A stretch of DNA of 64,000 nt from Porphyromonadaceae bacterium W3.11 (lineage in GTDB: Bacteria > Bacteroidota > Bacteroidia > Bacteroidales > Porphyromonadaceae). This document shows, piece by piece, positions 50,336 to 59,066 of the stretch. Under the pieces are notes generated by a model. It was not told the DNA's origin, made no database searches, and saw only the letters and a list, made by a program, of their open reading frames with translations. The position numbers and the translations under genes were made by a program. The stretch covers positions 478,375-542,374 of the forward strand of contig JAUISX010000002.1 of assembly GCA_030434245.1 (NCBI GenBank), in the 5' to 3' direction. The first letter of the stretch is position 1. Each line of letters opens with the position of its first letter.

Positions 50336-50955
50336 CGTTTTATCGTCTGAATGTCTCTATTCTCACGCACCACAAACTGTTCCATCAGAAAGCCCTGAGG
50401 ATTATTATCTGAACGGACTGAATTTTGGAGCGTACAGCTCGTTACCAAGCTACGCTCCGTGATGTTGCTCTGCCGTACGATGTACTGTCGACCAAAGGTT
50501 ACTACCTCATAGGGATAAACCTCAAAGTTGCACTGGATAGAATCCAGCACCACACGTTGATTGATGTTTCCCGAGATAATCCGATTGTAGTATCCCTTCT
50601 CTGCGAGGTCTTTGTAGTAGTTAAATGCTGATTTATCGCACAGCATAAAGGCTCGTGACATATTCTCCTCGATGGCCTCCTTGTCCGGAGCAACCGTAAA
50701 AAAGAGTTCGTGAAAGCGTCTCACATGCTCCCTAGCCTCTACTGGTCTATTAGTAGCAGCGTCCTGACTCAGTGCCAAGATGAGTGACTTCCCATTGTCC
50801 AGTACATAGACCTTCTCACGCTGTTCACGCGCAAAGGAGTACGAGCTATAAACGACATACCCACACACTCCAAGACAAAAAACCACAAAGAGTATCGTAT
50901 AGAGCCGTATCTGTTTGAACGAACTCTCTATATTAGTTAATGACTTAAATTCCAT
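50332..50955 (-). CDS. traK: Conjugal transfer protein TraK
   Basis: This 207-aa protein has one N-terminal membrane segment (YTILFVVFCLGVCGYVVYSS) and a mixed alpha/beta domain. It is the TraK type of CTnDOT, VirB8-like, and probably part of the inner-membrane channel. The CCCCCTCTGGGG hairpin (50987-50998) lies just upstream, before the traJ stop. Confidence 0.85.
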   Translation of the reverse strand: MEFKSLTNIESSFKQIRLYTILFVVFCLGVCGYVVYSSYSFAREQREKVYVLDNGKSLILALSQDAATNRPVEAREHVRRFHELFFTVAPDKEAIEENMSRAFMLCDKSAFNYYKDLAEKGYYNRIISGNINQRVVLDSIQCNFEVYPYEVVTFGRQYIVRQSNITERSLVTSCTLQNSVRSDNNPQGFLMEQFVVRENRDIQTIKR

Positions 50956-51006
50956 ATCTGTTTAGCTTGTTGTTAATTATTTCAAGCCCCCTCTGGGGTT
51001 GGAGGC

Positions 51007-52041
51007 TTACCTCTTCGTGAGTTTGGCTTTGATTCTTCCAGACATATTACCTATCGCAGCACCACCAGCCCCTGCCGCCTGCTTACCACCTGTATAAGCC
51101 TTTTGAGCCCCAACCTTTCCTGCTTGGTTGACATTACGGCCATAAGCACCGATACCGCCACCTGCCTCAATGATCCATCCTGCTACCGTAGGCACAGCCG
51201 TATAGCCGATGATACCGATGAGGAAAAATGCCATATAGTACCAGCTCCCCACTTCTGGGATAAATGTTGGGTCAGCCAACTGAGCAATATCCTTTTGGAG
51301 CATCAAGACTTGTATCTTGGTCAAGAGGGCTGTAAGAATACTGCTCACAGGCAACCATAAGTACACCGATATATAGCGGCTAAACCAAGCAGAGAGTGAG
51401 CCACCTAAACCATCCCAAACCGAAATACCGAAGACGATAGGTCCTAGTATCGACAGGACAATCAGTATAAAAGTGCGAAGGGTATCAATGATAAGGCTGA
51501 CAGCATGGAAAAGGAACTCCAATATATCTTGGATGGCCTTCATAATCCACTGCTTTGATCGATACGCAGCACGCTCCGCATACATCCCAGCAATGGTCAC
51601 TGCATCTGACGGTCCGATAATACCCATTTCTTCAATCTTTGCATCGAAGAGTTCATTGGAGACCAAGTATGCGGTCTCTGGGTCTCTAAGTAAAGCCTCC
51701 TCCTTCAGTTTATCTCTCTTCGCCCTTAGGGTCGTCACTTCCCCCTCCTGAACAGCTACCAATTGCTCTGTCCCCTTAACCACTGGCGAAAGTATAGTAT
51801 TCATTGTTCCCAACACCAAGGATGGGAAGAACATTATGCAGAAGCCTAAGGCAAAGGGGCGAAGCAAAGGGAAGAGGTCTATGGGCTCTGCCCTCGCTAA
51901 TGAAGCCCACACCCTGATAGCTATATAAAAGAGAGCCCCCAACCCCGAAATGCCCTTGGCAATACCCGTCATATGGCTACAGAGTGGCATCATCTCGTCA
52001 TAGGTAGCACGGAGTAGCTCGTGTAAACTTGTGAAGTCCAT
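51007..52041 (-). CDS. traJ: Conjugal transfer protein TraJ
   Basis: This 344-aa protein has six or so hydrophobic segments (GISGLGALFYIAIRVWASLA; PFALGFCIMFFPSLVLGTMN; LIIDTLRTFILIVLSILGPI; MAFFLIGIIGYTAVPTVAGW), resembling VirB6. A glycine-rich, basic C-terminus follows. It belongs to the inner-membrane part of the channel. Confidence 0.85.
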   Translation of the reverse strand: MDFTSLHELLRATYDEMMPLCSHMTGIAKGISGLGALFYIAIRVWASLARAEPIDLFPLLRPFALGFCIMFFPSLVLGTMNTILSPVVKGTEQLVAVQEGEVTTLRAKRDKLKEEALLRDPETAYLVSNELFDAKIEEMGIIGPSDAVTIAGMYAERAAYRSKQWIMKAIQDILEFLFHAVSLIIDTLRTFILIVLSILGPIVFGISVWDGLGGSLSAWFSRYISVYLWLPVSSILTALLTKIQVLMLQKDIAQLADPTFIPEVGSWYYMAFFLIGIIGYTAVPTVAGWIIEAGGGIGAYGRNVNQAGKVGAQKAYTGGKQAAGAGGAAIGNMSGRIKAKLTKR

Positions 52042-52056
52042 ATCAAATAATCATCA

Positions 52057-52686
52057 TTACCAATAACGAGCATCACCCGTCCCATAGAGCGAGAGCATCT
52101 GATTCAGTTGCCCCTTTTGTTTCGCACGGATATAACTGACCGAGATATTCTTTCGCGTATAATAGGAAACGATAGAGCGATACTCACGCACGGTATTATA
52201 GATTTGGTCTATCATCTGCATCCGCTCGTGGTCATTCATTGAGAAGACATTGCTCTTTGCCACATTCTTCAATTCACGGAGGCTCTCGCCACTTAGCTCC
52301 AAGAGCTTTGTATAACCCGATGCCATAGCTGCCAATTCGGCCGGTCTAAAGTTGGGGTCATTGAGCATCTTTTTGAAGGAGGTGACATAAATCTCGGAGA
52401 TATCTCCTACCATGAGGATGGTCTCCTTCACTTTGTAAGCATCGCCTATAAGATTATTCACCTTCTTGAGCGCATCGTAATACTGCTTACTCTCGTTATA
52501 GAGTTTCTCCACTTCCTTAAAGTTGTCCAAGGTGTTCTTGACCGTCTTACTTGCAGTCGTTATCTCCTTAATCGTATTGGCGATATTGCCAGCAAAGTTG
52601 GTTGGATCTGTAACAACCCATTGAGCTTCTGCTCTAATCCCAAGGAATGCGAGTGCACACATTAGTATCAATAACTTCTGTTTCAT
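52057..52686 (-). CDS. traI: Conjugal transfer protein TraI (DUF4141)
   Basis: This 209-aa protein has a signal peptide (cleaved near RAEA, residue 21) and a helical coiled body (ITTASKTVKNTLDNFKEVEK; MIDQIYNTVREYRSIVSYYT). It is VirB5-like and typical of the CTn tra operon, between traG and traJ. No separate traH gene is present between traG and this gene. Confidence 0.8.
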   Translation of the reverse strand: MKQKLLILMCALAFLGIRAEAQWVVTDPTNFAGNIANTIKEITTASKTVKNTLDNFKEVEKLYNESKQYYDALKKVNNLIGDAYKVKETILMVGDISEIYVTSFKKMLNDPNFRPAELAAMASGYTKLLELSGESLRELKNVAKSNVFSMNDHERMQMIDQIYNTVREYRSIVSYYTRKNISVSYIRAKQKGQLNQMLSLYGTGDARYW

Positions 52687-52705
52687 TGCTTAAATCATAA
52701 TTTTG

Positions 52706-55225
52706 TTAGTTCTTCTCTCTTTTCTCTTGTGCCAGCTGACGGATAGCTACCTCAATGTCACCACCCAATTGCTCTGCTCGTTTCATTACCTCAACCTTCT
52801 CCAACTCCTCAGTTGTATAAGTGAGGTACTCCTCCATGGAGACCTCTGTCGCATAGACTGCTGATTGTACACCACCAAGACCAATCCAAACCTCTTTATA
52901 TAGTCGGTTGGGGTCGTTGTTCATATTGATGGAGAGAATCTGTCCTTTCTCTTTCTCCGAAAGCCCAAGCATCTCTTGAATACCATCAAACTTGGTCATG
53001 TACTTACGCTGGTCAAGGAGTATCTTGCAGTCGGAGTTGTTGATGATACTCTCTTTGACGATGGGAGATTGAATGATGTCATCCACCTCCTGTGTTACCA
53101 CAATGGCTTCTCCATAGAACTTTCGTACGGTCTTGTAGAGGTACTTGATGTAGTCTGCCATGCTAGCACTGGCTATCGCTTTCCAAGCCTCCTCTATGAG
53201 AATCATCTTGCGGATGCCCTTCAGTCGCCTCATCTTATTGATGAATGCCTCCATGATGATGATGGTTACCACAGGGAAGAGGTCTTTATTGTCCTTCACG
53301 GCATCAATTTCAAAGACGATAAATCGCTTGGAGAGCAAATCAATGTTCTTATCCGAATTGAGCAGGAAGTCGTATCGACCTCCTTTATAGTACTGCTTTA
53401 GCGTGATCAATAGGTTATCCACATTAAAGTCTTCACGGGTCACTTTGATGTCTCTTTGATTCAACTCCTCTCGATAGCTGTCTCGTAGGAACTCGTAAAA
53501 GCCATTGAAGCATGGGGTATGATTATGAGACACCTTGATGAACTCGATGTAGGCATTGACAGCTGAACCCAGTTCGCCAGCCTCTGTCTTGGTAATCCGT
53601 TCATCGGAGCTCTTCCATAGGGTCAGCAATAAGGTGCTAATACTCTCACGCTTTTCTACATCGAAGACGTTGTCATCTGTGTAGAAGGGATTGAAAGAGA
53701 TAGGATGTTCATCAGTATAGGTGAAATAAATCCCATCCTTGCCTTTGGTCTTCTGGTGTATCAATGTGCATAGCCCTTGATAAGAGTTGCCCGTATCTAC
53801 TAAGAGCACATGAGCCCCTTGCTCGTAGTACTGTCGTACCATATGATTGGTAAAAAATGATTTCCCGCTTCCAGATGGTCCGAGGATGAACTTATTGCGG
53901 TTGGTGGTAATCCCTTTCTTCATCGGGAGATCTGAGATATCTAAGTGGATGGGCTTACCCGACAAACGGTCGGCCATCTTTATCCCAAAGGGAGATAGAG
54001 AGTCTTTGTAATTGGTCTCTGCAGTGAAGAAGCAGAGAGCAGGCTCTATGAAGGTATAGAAACTTTCCTCGCTTGGGAAGTCTGCACTATTACCGGGCAT
54101 ACCTGCCCAGTAGAGGGTGGCGGTGTCTATGGTATTGTGTCGTGGCTTGCACTCCATAAGAGCGAGGGCAGAGCCAACATCATTTTTGATATGACGAAGC
54201 TCCTCGGGGTCATCACTCCAAGCCAACACATTGAAGTGGGCTCGTATGGAGGTGAGACCTTGGGAGTGAGCCACATTGAGGTACTCTTGTATCCACTCCT
54301 CATTGATTTGGTTACTACGACTATAACGCCCAAGGGAGTGCATGTTGCGAGCCGACTTCTCAAACCTCTGTAGGTTCTCATCACTGTCCTCTATAAAGAG
54401 GTATTGGTTGTAGATATGGTTGCAGGAGAGCAATAGTCCGACAGGAGCGGCAAAGCTCAATCGGCAGTCACTCCTATCTGTGGAGAGCCGTTCGTATCGG
54501 CTATCGGTACTCACGGAGGTGGGGAGGTCATCGGTGTCTGAGAGGGTATGGAGACAAAGGATATTGTCCCCAACCCGTACCTGATCTGCGCCTAATCGGA
54601 TGTCTTGAAGGGATGGGTTGCTATCACCATTCAAAGAGAAATAGCAATCCAATAGCCCGTAGTGATGCTCGCTACCGACTATTTCCTCTTCAGTAAGCCG
54701 AGTCAGCTTGATTTGTTCGCTATCATTAATGATTCGTTCAAACTGGTCTACTGCCTCCAAGAACTTGGTGACCTCCTCTTTGTCACTAATCTCTTTCGGC
54801 AGGATATGCCCCCGACAAAGAGTAGAAAAGTTGCTCTGTCGTTGCATCCGTTGTCTATTGGTCTTGGTGAGGAAGAGGTAGCTGCTATGATTGAGGAAAG
54901 GGCGTTCATTGAAATGCCTTTCTGAAGCTCGGGAGAGGAAGGTCAGGTACTCCCCTCCCTGCCTATTGGTCAATTCCTGCTGGTAGTTCTCCTTGATGAA
55001 CCAATCCTGCTTATGCACAATGGTGTAATTGGGCAAAACTTTGATGGCTTTATGCCAAGCAGAGTGCATCGACTCATACTCTACAGAGGTGATGGTGAAG
55101 AGCTCGGGGAGCGCTACTCGAAAGGCGACTGTAATGTCTGCATCCTTAGAGACAATACAGCCATGCTCTACCGAGAGGAGCGGAAATTTACTCTCTAAGG
55201 TGCTTATTTTGCTACTATTTCTCAT
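52706..55225 (-). CDS. traG: Conjugal transfer ATPase TraG (VirB4-like)
   Basis: This 839-aa ATPase has Walker A ILGPSGSGKSFFTNHMVRQY near residue 450 and Walker B MILIEEAWKAIASASMADYI near residue 680. DPNRLYKEVWIGLGG lies at the end. It powers type IV secretion. The N-terminal half has the usual VirB4 pattern of CTnDOT TraG. The start overlaps the traF stop by four bases. Confidence 0.93.
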   Translation of the reverse strand: MRNSSKISTLESKFPLLSVEHGCIVSKDADITVAFRVALPELFTITSVEYESMHSAWHKAIKVLPNYTIVHKQDWFIKENYQQELTNRQGGEYLTFLSRASERHFNERPFLNHSSYLFLTKTNRQRMQRQSNFSTLCRGHILPKEISDKEEVTKFLEAVDQFERIINDSEQIKLTRLTEEEIVGSEHHYGLLDCYFSLNGDSNPSLQDIRLGADQVRVGDNILCLHTLSDTDDLPTSVSTDSRYERLSTDRSDCRLSFAAPVGLLLSCNHIYNQYLFIEDSDENLQRFEKSARNMHSLGRYSRSNQINEEWIQEYLNVAHSQGLTSIRAHFNVLAWSDDPEELRHIKNDVGSALALMECKPRHNTIDTATLYWAGMPGNSADFPSEESFYTFIEPALCFFTAETNYKDSLSPFGIKMADRLSGKPIHLDISDLPMKKGITTNRNKFILGPSGSGKSFFTNHMVRQYYEQGAHVLLVDTGNSYQGLCTLIHQKTKGKDGIYFTYTDEHPISFNPFYTDDNVFDVEKRESISTLLLTLWKSSDERITKTEAGELGSAVNAYIEFIKVSHNHTPCFNGFYEFLRDSYREELNQRDIKVTREDFNVDNLLITLKQYYKGGRYDFLLNSDKNIDLLSKRFIVFEIDAVKDNKDLFPVVTIIIMEAFINKMRRLKGIRKMILIEEAWKAIASASMADYIKYLYKTVRKFYGEAIVVTQEVDDIIQSPIVKESIINNSDCKILLDQRKYMTKFDGIQEMLGLSEKEKGQILSINMNNDPNRLYKEVWIGLGGVQSAVYATEVSMEEYLTYTTEELEKVEVMKRAEQLGGDIEVAIRQLAQEKREKN

Positions 55226-55557
55226 CGGTGCAATTGTATCAACTTGAGGTTACGGAAAAGGTAGGCAACGGAGCGTCTATTGATGAGGTAGCGGGGGTGG
55301 CTCTTAATAGCACTTCGCTTCATTAATCCATACTGTCCATACTTACGGTTCATGGCAAACGTTTGCCACACTACGATGGTGGCACCCACTAAGCCTATGC
55401 CCAGACAGACCATCTGATTGACCCCAATCAAGTAGAGGATCACAACAACGATGAAAGTACCAAGCAATCCTCCTGCAAAGAGGAAGAGATATTGTGCCTT
55501 CAAACCTTTGAATTCAACATTCCGTCCTACACCCTTATTGATTTCCCACTCAGCCAT
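55222..55557 (-). CDS. traF: Conjugal transfer protein TraF (DUF4133)
   Basis: This 111-aa protein has two membrane segments (YLFLFAGGLLGTFIVVVILY; MVCLGIGLVGATIVVWQTFA) and the usual start EWEINKGVGRNVEFKGLKAQ. It is VirB3-like. The basic C-terminus (IQLHR) is typical. Confidence 0.9.
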   Translation of the reverse strand: MAEWEINKGVGRNVEFKGLKAQYLFLFAGGLLGTFIVVVILYLIGVNQMVCLGIGLVGATIVVWQTFAMNRKYGQYGLMKRSAIKSHPRYLINRRSVAYLFRNLKLIQLHR

Positions 55558-55564
55558 ACTACAG

Positions 55565-55867
55565 TTAAAGGAAGAAGCTCCTAAGGATAGTTGCAGCTAC
55601 AATCAGAAAGATACAGGCTCCGAACCAAGAGGCGGCGGTCTTGCTGGTGTCGGGATCTCCACTGGAAAACTTATTGTACACCTTAACGCCACCTATCAGA
55701 CCCACTACTGCCCCAATAGCGTAGATAAGCTTTGTAGCTGGATCAAAGTAGGAGGTAACCATCTTTGTCGCTTCATTAATACCAGCCATTCCATTTCCTT
55801 GGGCATATGCTCCTATAGTAGTCCCTGCTATGAGGAGTAATGCCAGCATTAATTTCTTTCTCTTCAT
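55565..55867 (-). CDS. traE: Conjugal transfer protein TraE (DUF4134)
   Basis: This 100-aa protein has a signal peptide (LLLIAGTTIGAYAQG) and two membrane segments (LIYAIGAVVGLIGGVKVYNK; GACIFLIVAATILRSFFL). It is VirB2-like, perhaps the pilin-like subunit. The start of traF lies seven bases after its stop. Confidence 0.9.
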   Translation of the reverse strand: MKRKKLMLALLLIAGTTIGAYAQGNGMAGINEATKMVTSYFDPATKLIYAIGAVVGLIGGVKVYNKFSSGDPDTSKTAASWFGACIFLIVAATILRSFFL

Positions 55868-55911
55868 ACTTCTAATTCTATTCGTTATCTATTTGTCAAT
55901 TACGCTTTCTG

Positions 55912-56733
55912 TTAGAGATAATAGGAGAGAGGTTTCTTTTCCTCATCTTTTGAGGTCTTAGAGGTAGAGGAATCGGGAATTTGATTAATGATAGAAGAGT
56001 TTTTTGATTCTGTTTCTTGACCCTGTTCCTCTACTTCTCTAATGACCTTAAGTATTCCTTTACTCTCCTTGTCGATGTGTATCCAATTCTTTTTATACTG
56101 CTCCAAAAAGTCTGTGCCTTGAAGCTCTATGATGGTCTCTCGGACTGATTCAACTTCTTCTTCATCTAACGCCTCTTTCTGAGTAGTCTTCTGGAGAAGA
56201 GCCAACTCCTTTACCAATACGCCACCTGAGTGAAGAGGCTCTTTCACTATAGGCTCTTCAAAGATGAGGAGTGCTTCTCTTTCGTTTTGCTCCTCATCCA
56301 CCTCCTCCTCCATATCATCGGTGTAGTCAATCTGAAGTTCATAGTCTTCTTCGATGACCTCGTCTGAATTGCCTGATTGCTCGGGCGATTCAGGGACAAA
56401 GGTATCTACGTTTTCAACCGATTTTTCAGATAGGGAGGTAGCAGGAACTATCGGGAAATCATTGGAAGGAGATGGAGAAATGTATGGTCGACTCTTCCCT
56501 ACCAATGAGAGGGGAACTTCTTCATTCTTAATGGCATTTGCAGCTTCTATTTCCTCGTTTGCTCTGTTCTTTGATAGGTTATCAAGCTCTTTCAAACGAT
56601 GAATATCATGAACTTTAGAGGGATATATCGTTATCAGCTGTGTTACCAATTTAACAATCAAATAGAGTATCGCCACACTCATCCAGACAATGGACATGAT
56701 AAGTAAGATGTTGAGTATCGTGGTTGTATTCAT
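55912..56733 (-). CDS. Conjugal transfer protein TraD-like
   Basis: This 273-aa protein has an N-terminal membrane segment (ILNILLIMSIVWMSVAILYL) and a very acidic body (EEDYELQIDYTDDMEEEVDE). It lies where CTnDOT has traC/traD. The C-terminal basic segment (TSKDEEKKPLSYYL) is conserved in this family. I leave the symbol empty because the traC/traD naming differs among elements. Confidence 0.6.
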   Translation of the reverse strand: MNTTTILNILLIMSIVWMSVAILYLIVKLVTQLITIYPSKVHDIHRLKELDNLSKNRANEEIEAANAIKNEEVPLSLVGKSRPYISPSPSNDFPIVPATSLSEKSVENVDTFVPESPEQSGNSDEVIEEDYELQIDYTDDMEEEVDEEQNEREALLIFEEPIVKEPLHSGGVLVKELALLQKTTQKEALDEEEVESVRETIIELQGTDFLEQYKKNWIHIDKESKGILKVIREVEEQGQETESKNSSIINQIPDSSTSKTSKDEEKKPLSYYL

Positions 56734-57275
56734 TCTGGAATCGTCTCTTTACGTCTCCGCTTAGCGGTGACTTGGTTTATCAAATCTCTATACTCACGGA
56801 TATGGTCTCTTAGGATATTCTCAATGTAGGCTGTAAGGGTCGTTTTACAGCCCAAGTCTTGAAGAATTATTCTCATCAAATCCGTTGTTTCCTTATTGAC
56901 CGTGAATTGTGTTCGCTTCTCAAACACATTCAATGCGAGAAACCTTTTCTGATACTCGGAAAAGTCTGCTTTTCTTTGTGTAACACTTCTCTTCAATTGA
57001 GGGGGCTTCTTTGTTTTCTCTTGAACTATAGTTTCTACTTCATCCTCCACTTCCTCTGATATCCCAGTAGGAATCATGGAATCCTCTATTTCTTCCTCAA
57101 TGCTCAATGAAGAATGTACTGAGTCTTGTTGCTCATCTTGATATTTAAAAAACACTTCATTAGGTGGGTCAAAAAATGGGCTCTTATCAATCGTGTGAGG
57201 ACTACTACCCATCTCTCCCATTTCCTTCAATTTCCTTTCCAATAGAGCATCTCTTTCTTCTTTGATTGTTCCCAT
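56730..57275 (-). CDS. Conjugal transfer protein TraB-like (DUF3408)
   Basis: This 181-aa protein has an acidic N-terminal half and a C-terminal region (KRTQFTVNKETTDLMRIILQ, CKTTLTAYIENILRDHI) of the ribbon-helix-helix/DUF3408 type. Such proteins follow traA in CTn tra operons. It may bind DNA or the ParA-like TraA. Its stop overlaps the next gene's start by four bases. Confidence 0.7.
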   Translation of the reverse strand: MGTIKEERDALLERKLKEMGEMGSSPHTIDKSPFFDPPNEVFFKYQDEQQDSVHSSLSIEEEIEDSMIPTGISEEVEDEVETIVQEKTKKPPQLKRSVTQRKADFSEYQKRFLALNVFEKRTQFTVNKETTDLMRIILQDLGCKTTLTAYIENILRDHIREYRDLINQVTAKRRRKETIPE

Positions 57276-57278
57276 AAA

Positions 57279-58079
57279 CTATTCTGCACTCTTGGTGACT
57301 AATCCTATTCGTTGTAATAATTCAGGCACCCACTCATCGAGACCTGTACCAATACGCAGCTTGGGTTGAGGGGGAAGGTAAGAGCATCGAAAAACCTCTT
57401 TGACACCTGCCTGACCAAGCTCTCGACTGAATTTTACTGAACTATATAGCTGAGCATCAAAGAGAGACAATCCTATTTCTTTGACGTACTTTGTATATTC
57501 ATCTATGATTAAGCTCCTAGCTCTACGATCCACCTTATTCCAGACGAGAATGATATCTTGAATGCGTACACTCGAAGTAGACACGCCAATGTCTCTAATC
57601 GTCTTGGCATAAGCGAGGGAAGAAGTCAATGATTGAACATCTGCTTCGATGGGACAGATGATAAAATCCATCTGAATGGAGAGTTCTAATAGCTCTTTGG
57701 TGCTGGAATGCCCAGGGAAGTCAAAGATGACCATGTCAGGAAGTGATGAGCCCATTCCGTTAAGGGTGCTATTCACTAACCTCAAAGCATCCTTGGGTTC
57801 TGCTGCGATAATTCGATACGATGGTCTCTGAAATCTTTCAAAGTGTGCATGAATGCTTTCGGCGATCTGGGGGTCTTCTTCAATGAGGGCACGGTCTCTA
57901 TCTCTCAATTTCTTAAACGATGTCTGAGTGCCATCACAATCAACCACAATAAGGTCAATACCCTTTTCGTAGTAAAGTATTGCGGCGAGTACTTCTGCTA
58001 ATGTACTCTTGCCTACCCCTCCTTTTTGAGAGGCAAAACCAAGATAAATTGGTTTGTAGTACTTGTTCTCTTTCTCCAT
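57279..58079 (-). CDS. traA: ParA-like ATPase TraA
   Basis: This 266-aa ParA/MinD-type ATPase has a deviant Walker A (FASQKGGVGKSTLAEVLAAI) near residue 15. The second motif is in LIVVDCDGTQTS, and VIFDFPGHSS is Walker B. It is the first gene of the tra operon. In CTnDOT it helps transfer or segregation. The AT-rich repeat region upstream may hold its binding sites. Confidence 0.85.
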   Translation of the reverse strand: MEKENKYYKPIYLGFASQKGGVGKSTLAEVLAAILYYEKGIDLIVVDCDGTQTSFKKLRDRDRALIEEDPQIAESIHAHFERFQRPSYRIIAAEPKDALRLVNSTLNGMGSSLPDMVIFDFPGHSSTKELLELSIQMDFIICPIEADVQSLTSSLAYAKTIRDIGVSTSSVRIQDIILVWNKVDRRARSLIIDEYTKYVKEIGLSLFDAQLYSSVKFSRELGQAGVKEVFRCSYLPPQPKLRIGTGLDEWVPELLQRIGLVTKSAE

Positions 58080-58473
58080 AACTCCATGAATTCTATAAAT
58101 GTTACGACTTACTTTGCATGTCTTGATTCTTATATACTCTAACTCGAGTTCTCGAGTTCTCGATTACTTAATTAAGTGCTTAAATAGTTAATCAATAGGC
58201 TAATTAGTTAATCACTTAGTTATTCAGCATATTAGTCAATGGGGCAATCAAGTTGGTAACAACCCCATGGGCTAATTGATGAAGTTCGTTATTGGTCAAT
58301 CTATTCATCGGTTATTTAACCACTTAATTATTCCATCAAATCATTACTTGATGACTTAATTACACCACAAATTAAGCGACTAATTAAGTAGCTATTTACT
58401 ACTCGGGAGCTATAGGGAAGTAGCGAGAAAACTCGTGAAAGTAGTTAATATTGAATGGATTATTTATCCCTTG
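58080..58473. promoter_or_regulatory. AT-rich repeat region between traA and mobA (possible oriT or partition site)
   Basis: Bases 58140-58165 hold overlapping CTCGAG palindromes (CTCGAGTTCTCGAGTTCTCG). Bases 58165-58410 are full of TTAAT/TAATTAA repeats (ACTTAATTAAGTGCTTAAAT, then TTAGTTAATCACTTAG), with an inverted CATCAA-N8-TTGATG near 58337-58356. No ORF is present. Such iterated DNA between a ParA-like gene and mob genes is where an origin of transfer or centromere-like site is expected. It may also hold the divergent tra promoter. Confidence 0.5.
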
Positions 58474-58481
58474 TACCTTTG
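58450..58481 (+). promoter_or_regulatory. Promoter upstream of mobA
   Basis: ATTG at 58450-58453 (near TTTG), a 20-base spacer, and TACCTTTG at 58474-58481 match the Bacteroidetes promoter. A 200-base leader with GC-rich segments (58505-58650, including CCGACAAACTCC and CCCCACAGGGG) precedes mobA and may carry part of oriT or RNA regulation. Confidence 0.6.
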
Positions 58482-58682
58482 TCACTACAAGGATTTGAGA
58501 CCTATTGGAGGGAGCTGGAGCCCCCGAAGAGATTGCCCGCAAGGCAGACTCTTCATACCCCTATCATCTTGATATTGGCAAGGTGTGTTTTTGTCCGACA
58601 AACTCCCGTTTCGCCGACAAAAAACCTTGCCCCACAGGGGAGAGAAATCACTCCAAAGTCGTGATTAGAAGAGATAAGAGAT

Positions 58683-59066
58683 ATGGAAAAGAAAAATGTA
58701 AGATGGGATCGCTGGGATACTCGTATCCTTGACCCAAAAGAGCAGCTAAAATTGATAGATATGTATCGTCGTTCGGGAGCTAAAACGAAGTCTGATTTCG
58801 TTAGGGCAAGACTCTTTGGTGAGGAGTTTAAGGTGGTCACAGTAGATAAATCTGCCGTGGATTATTATCGTAAACTCTCCGAATTAACCTCTCAAATTCA
58901 CAAGATTGGTGTGCTATATAATCAGGCTGTTCGGGCAATTAATAGCTACCATTCAGTCAAGACTGCCCAGATATTACTCGAAAAATTGGTGGAGCTATCG
59001 GGGCAGATTATTGCTTTGCAAGAGCAGACAGTAGAACTCACCATTGACTATCGGAAGAAGAGATGA
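58683..59066 (+). CDS. mobA: Mobilization protein MobA
   Basis: This 127-aa protein starts MEKKNVRWDRWDTRILDPKE and continues YRRSGAKTKSDFVRARLFGE and LSELTSQIHKIGVLYNQAVR. It is a ribbon-helix-helix-type relaxosome accessory of the CTnDOT kind, which binds oriT. It overlaps the relaxase start by four bases. Confidence 0.85.
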   Translation: MEKKNVRWDRWDTRILDPKEQLKLIDMYRRSGAKTKSDFVRARLFGEEFKVVTVDKSAVDYYRKLSELTSQIHKIGVLYNQAVRAINSYHSVKTAQILLEKLVELSGQIIALQEQTVELTIDYRKKR

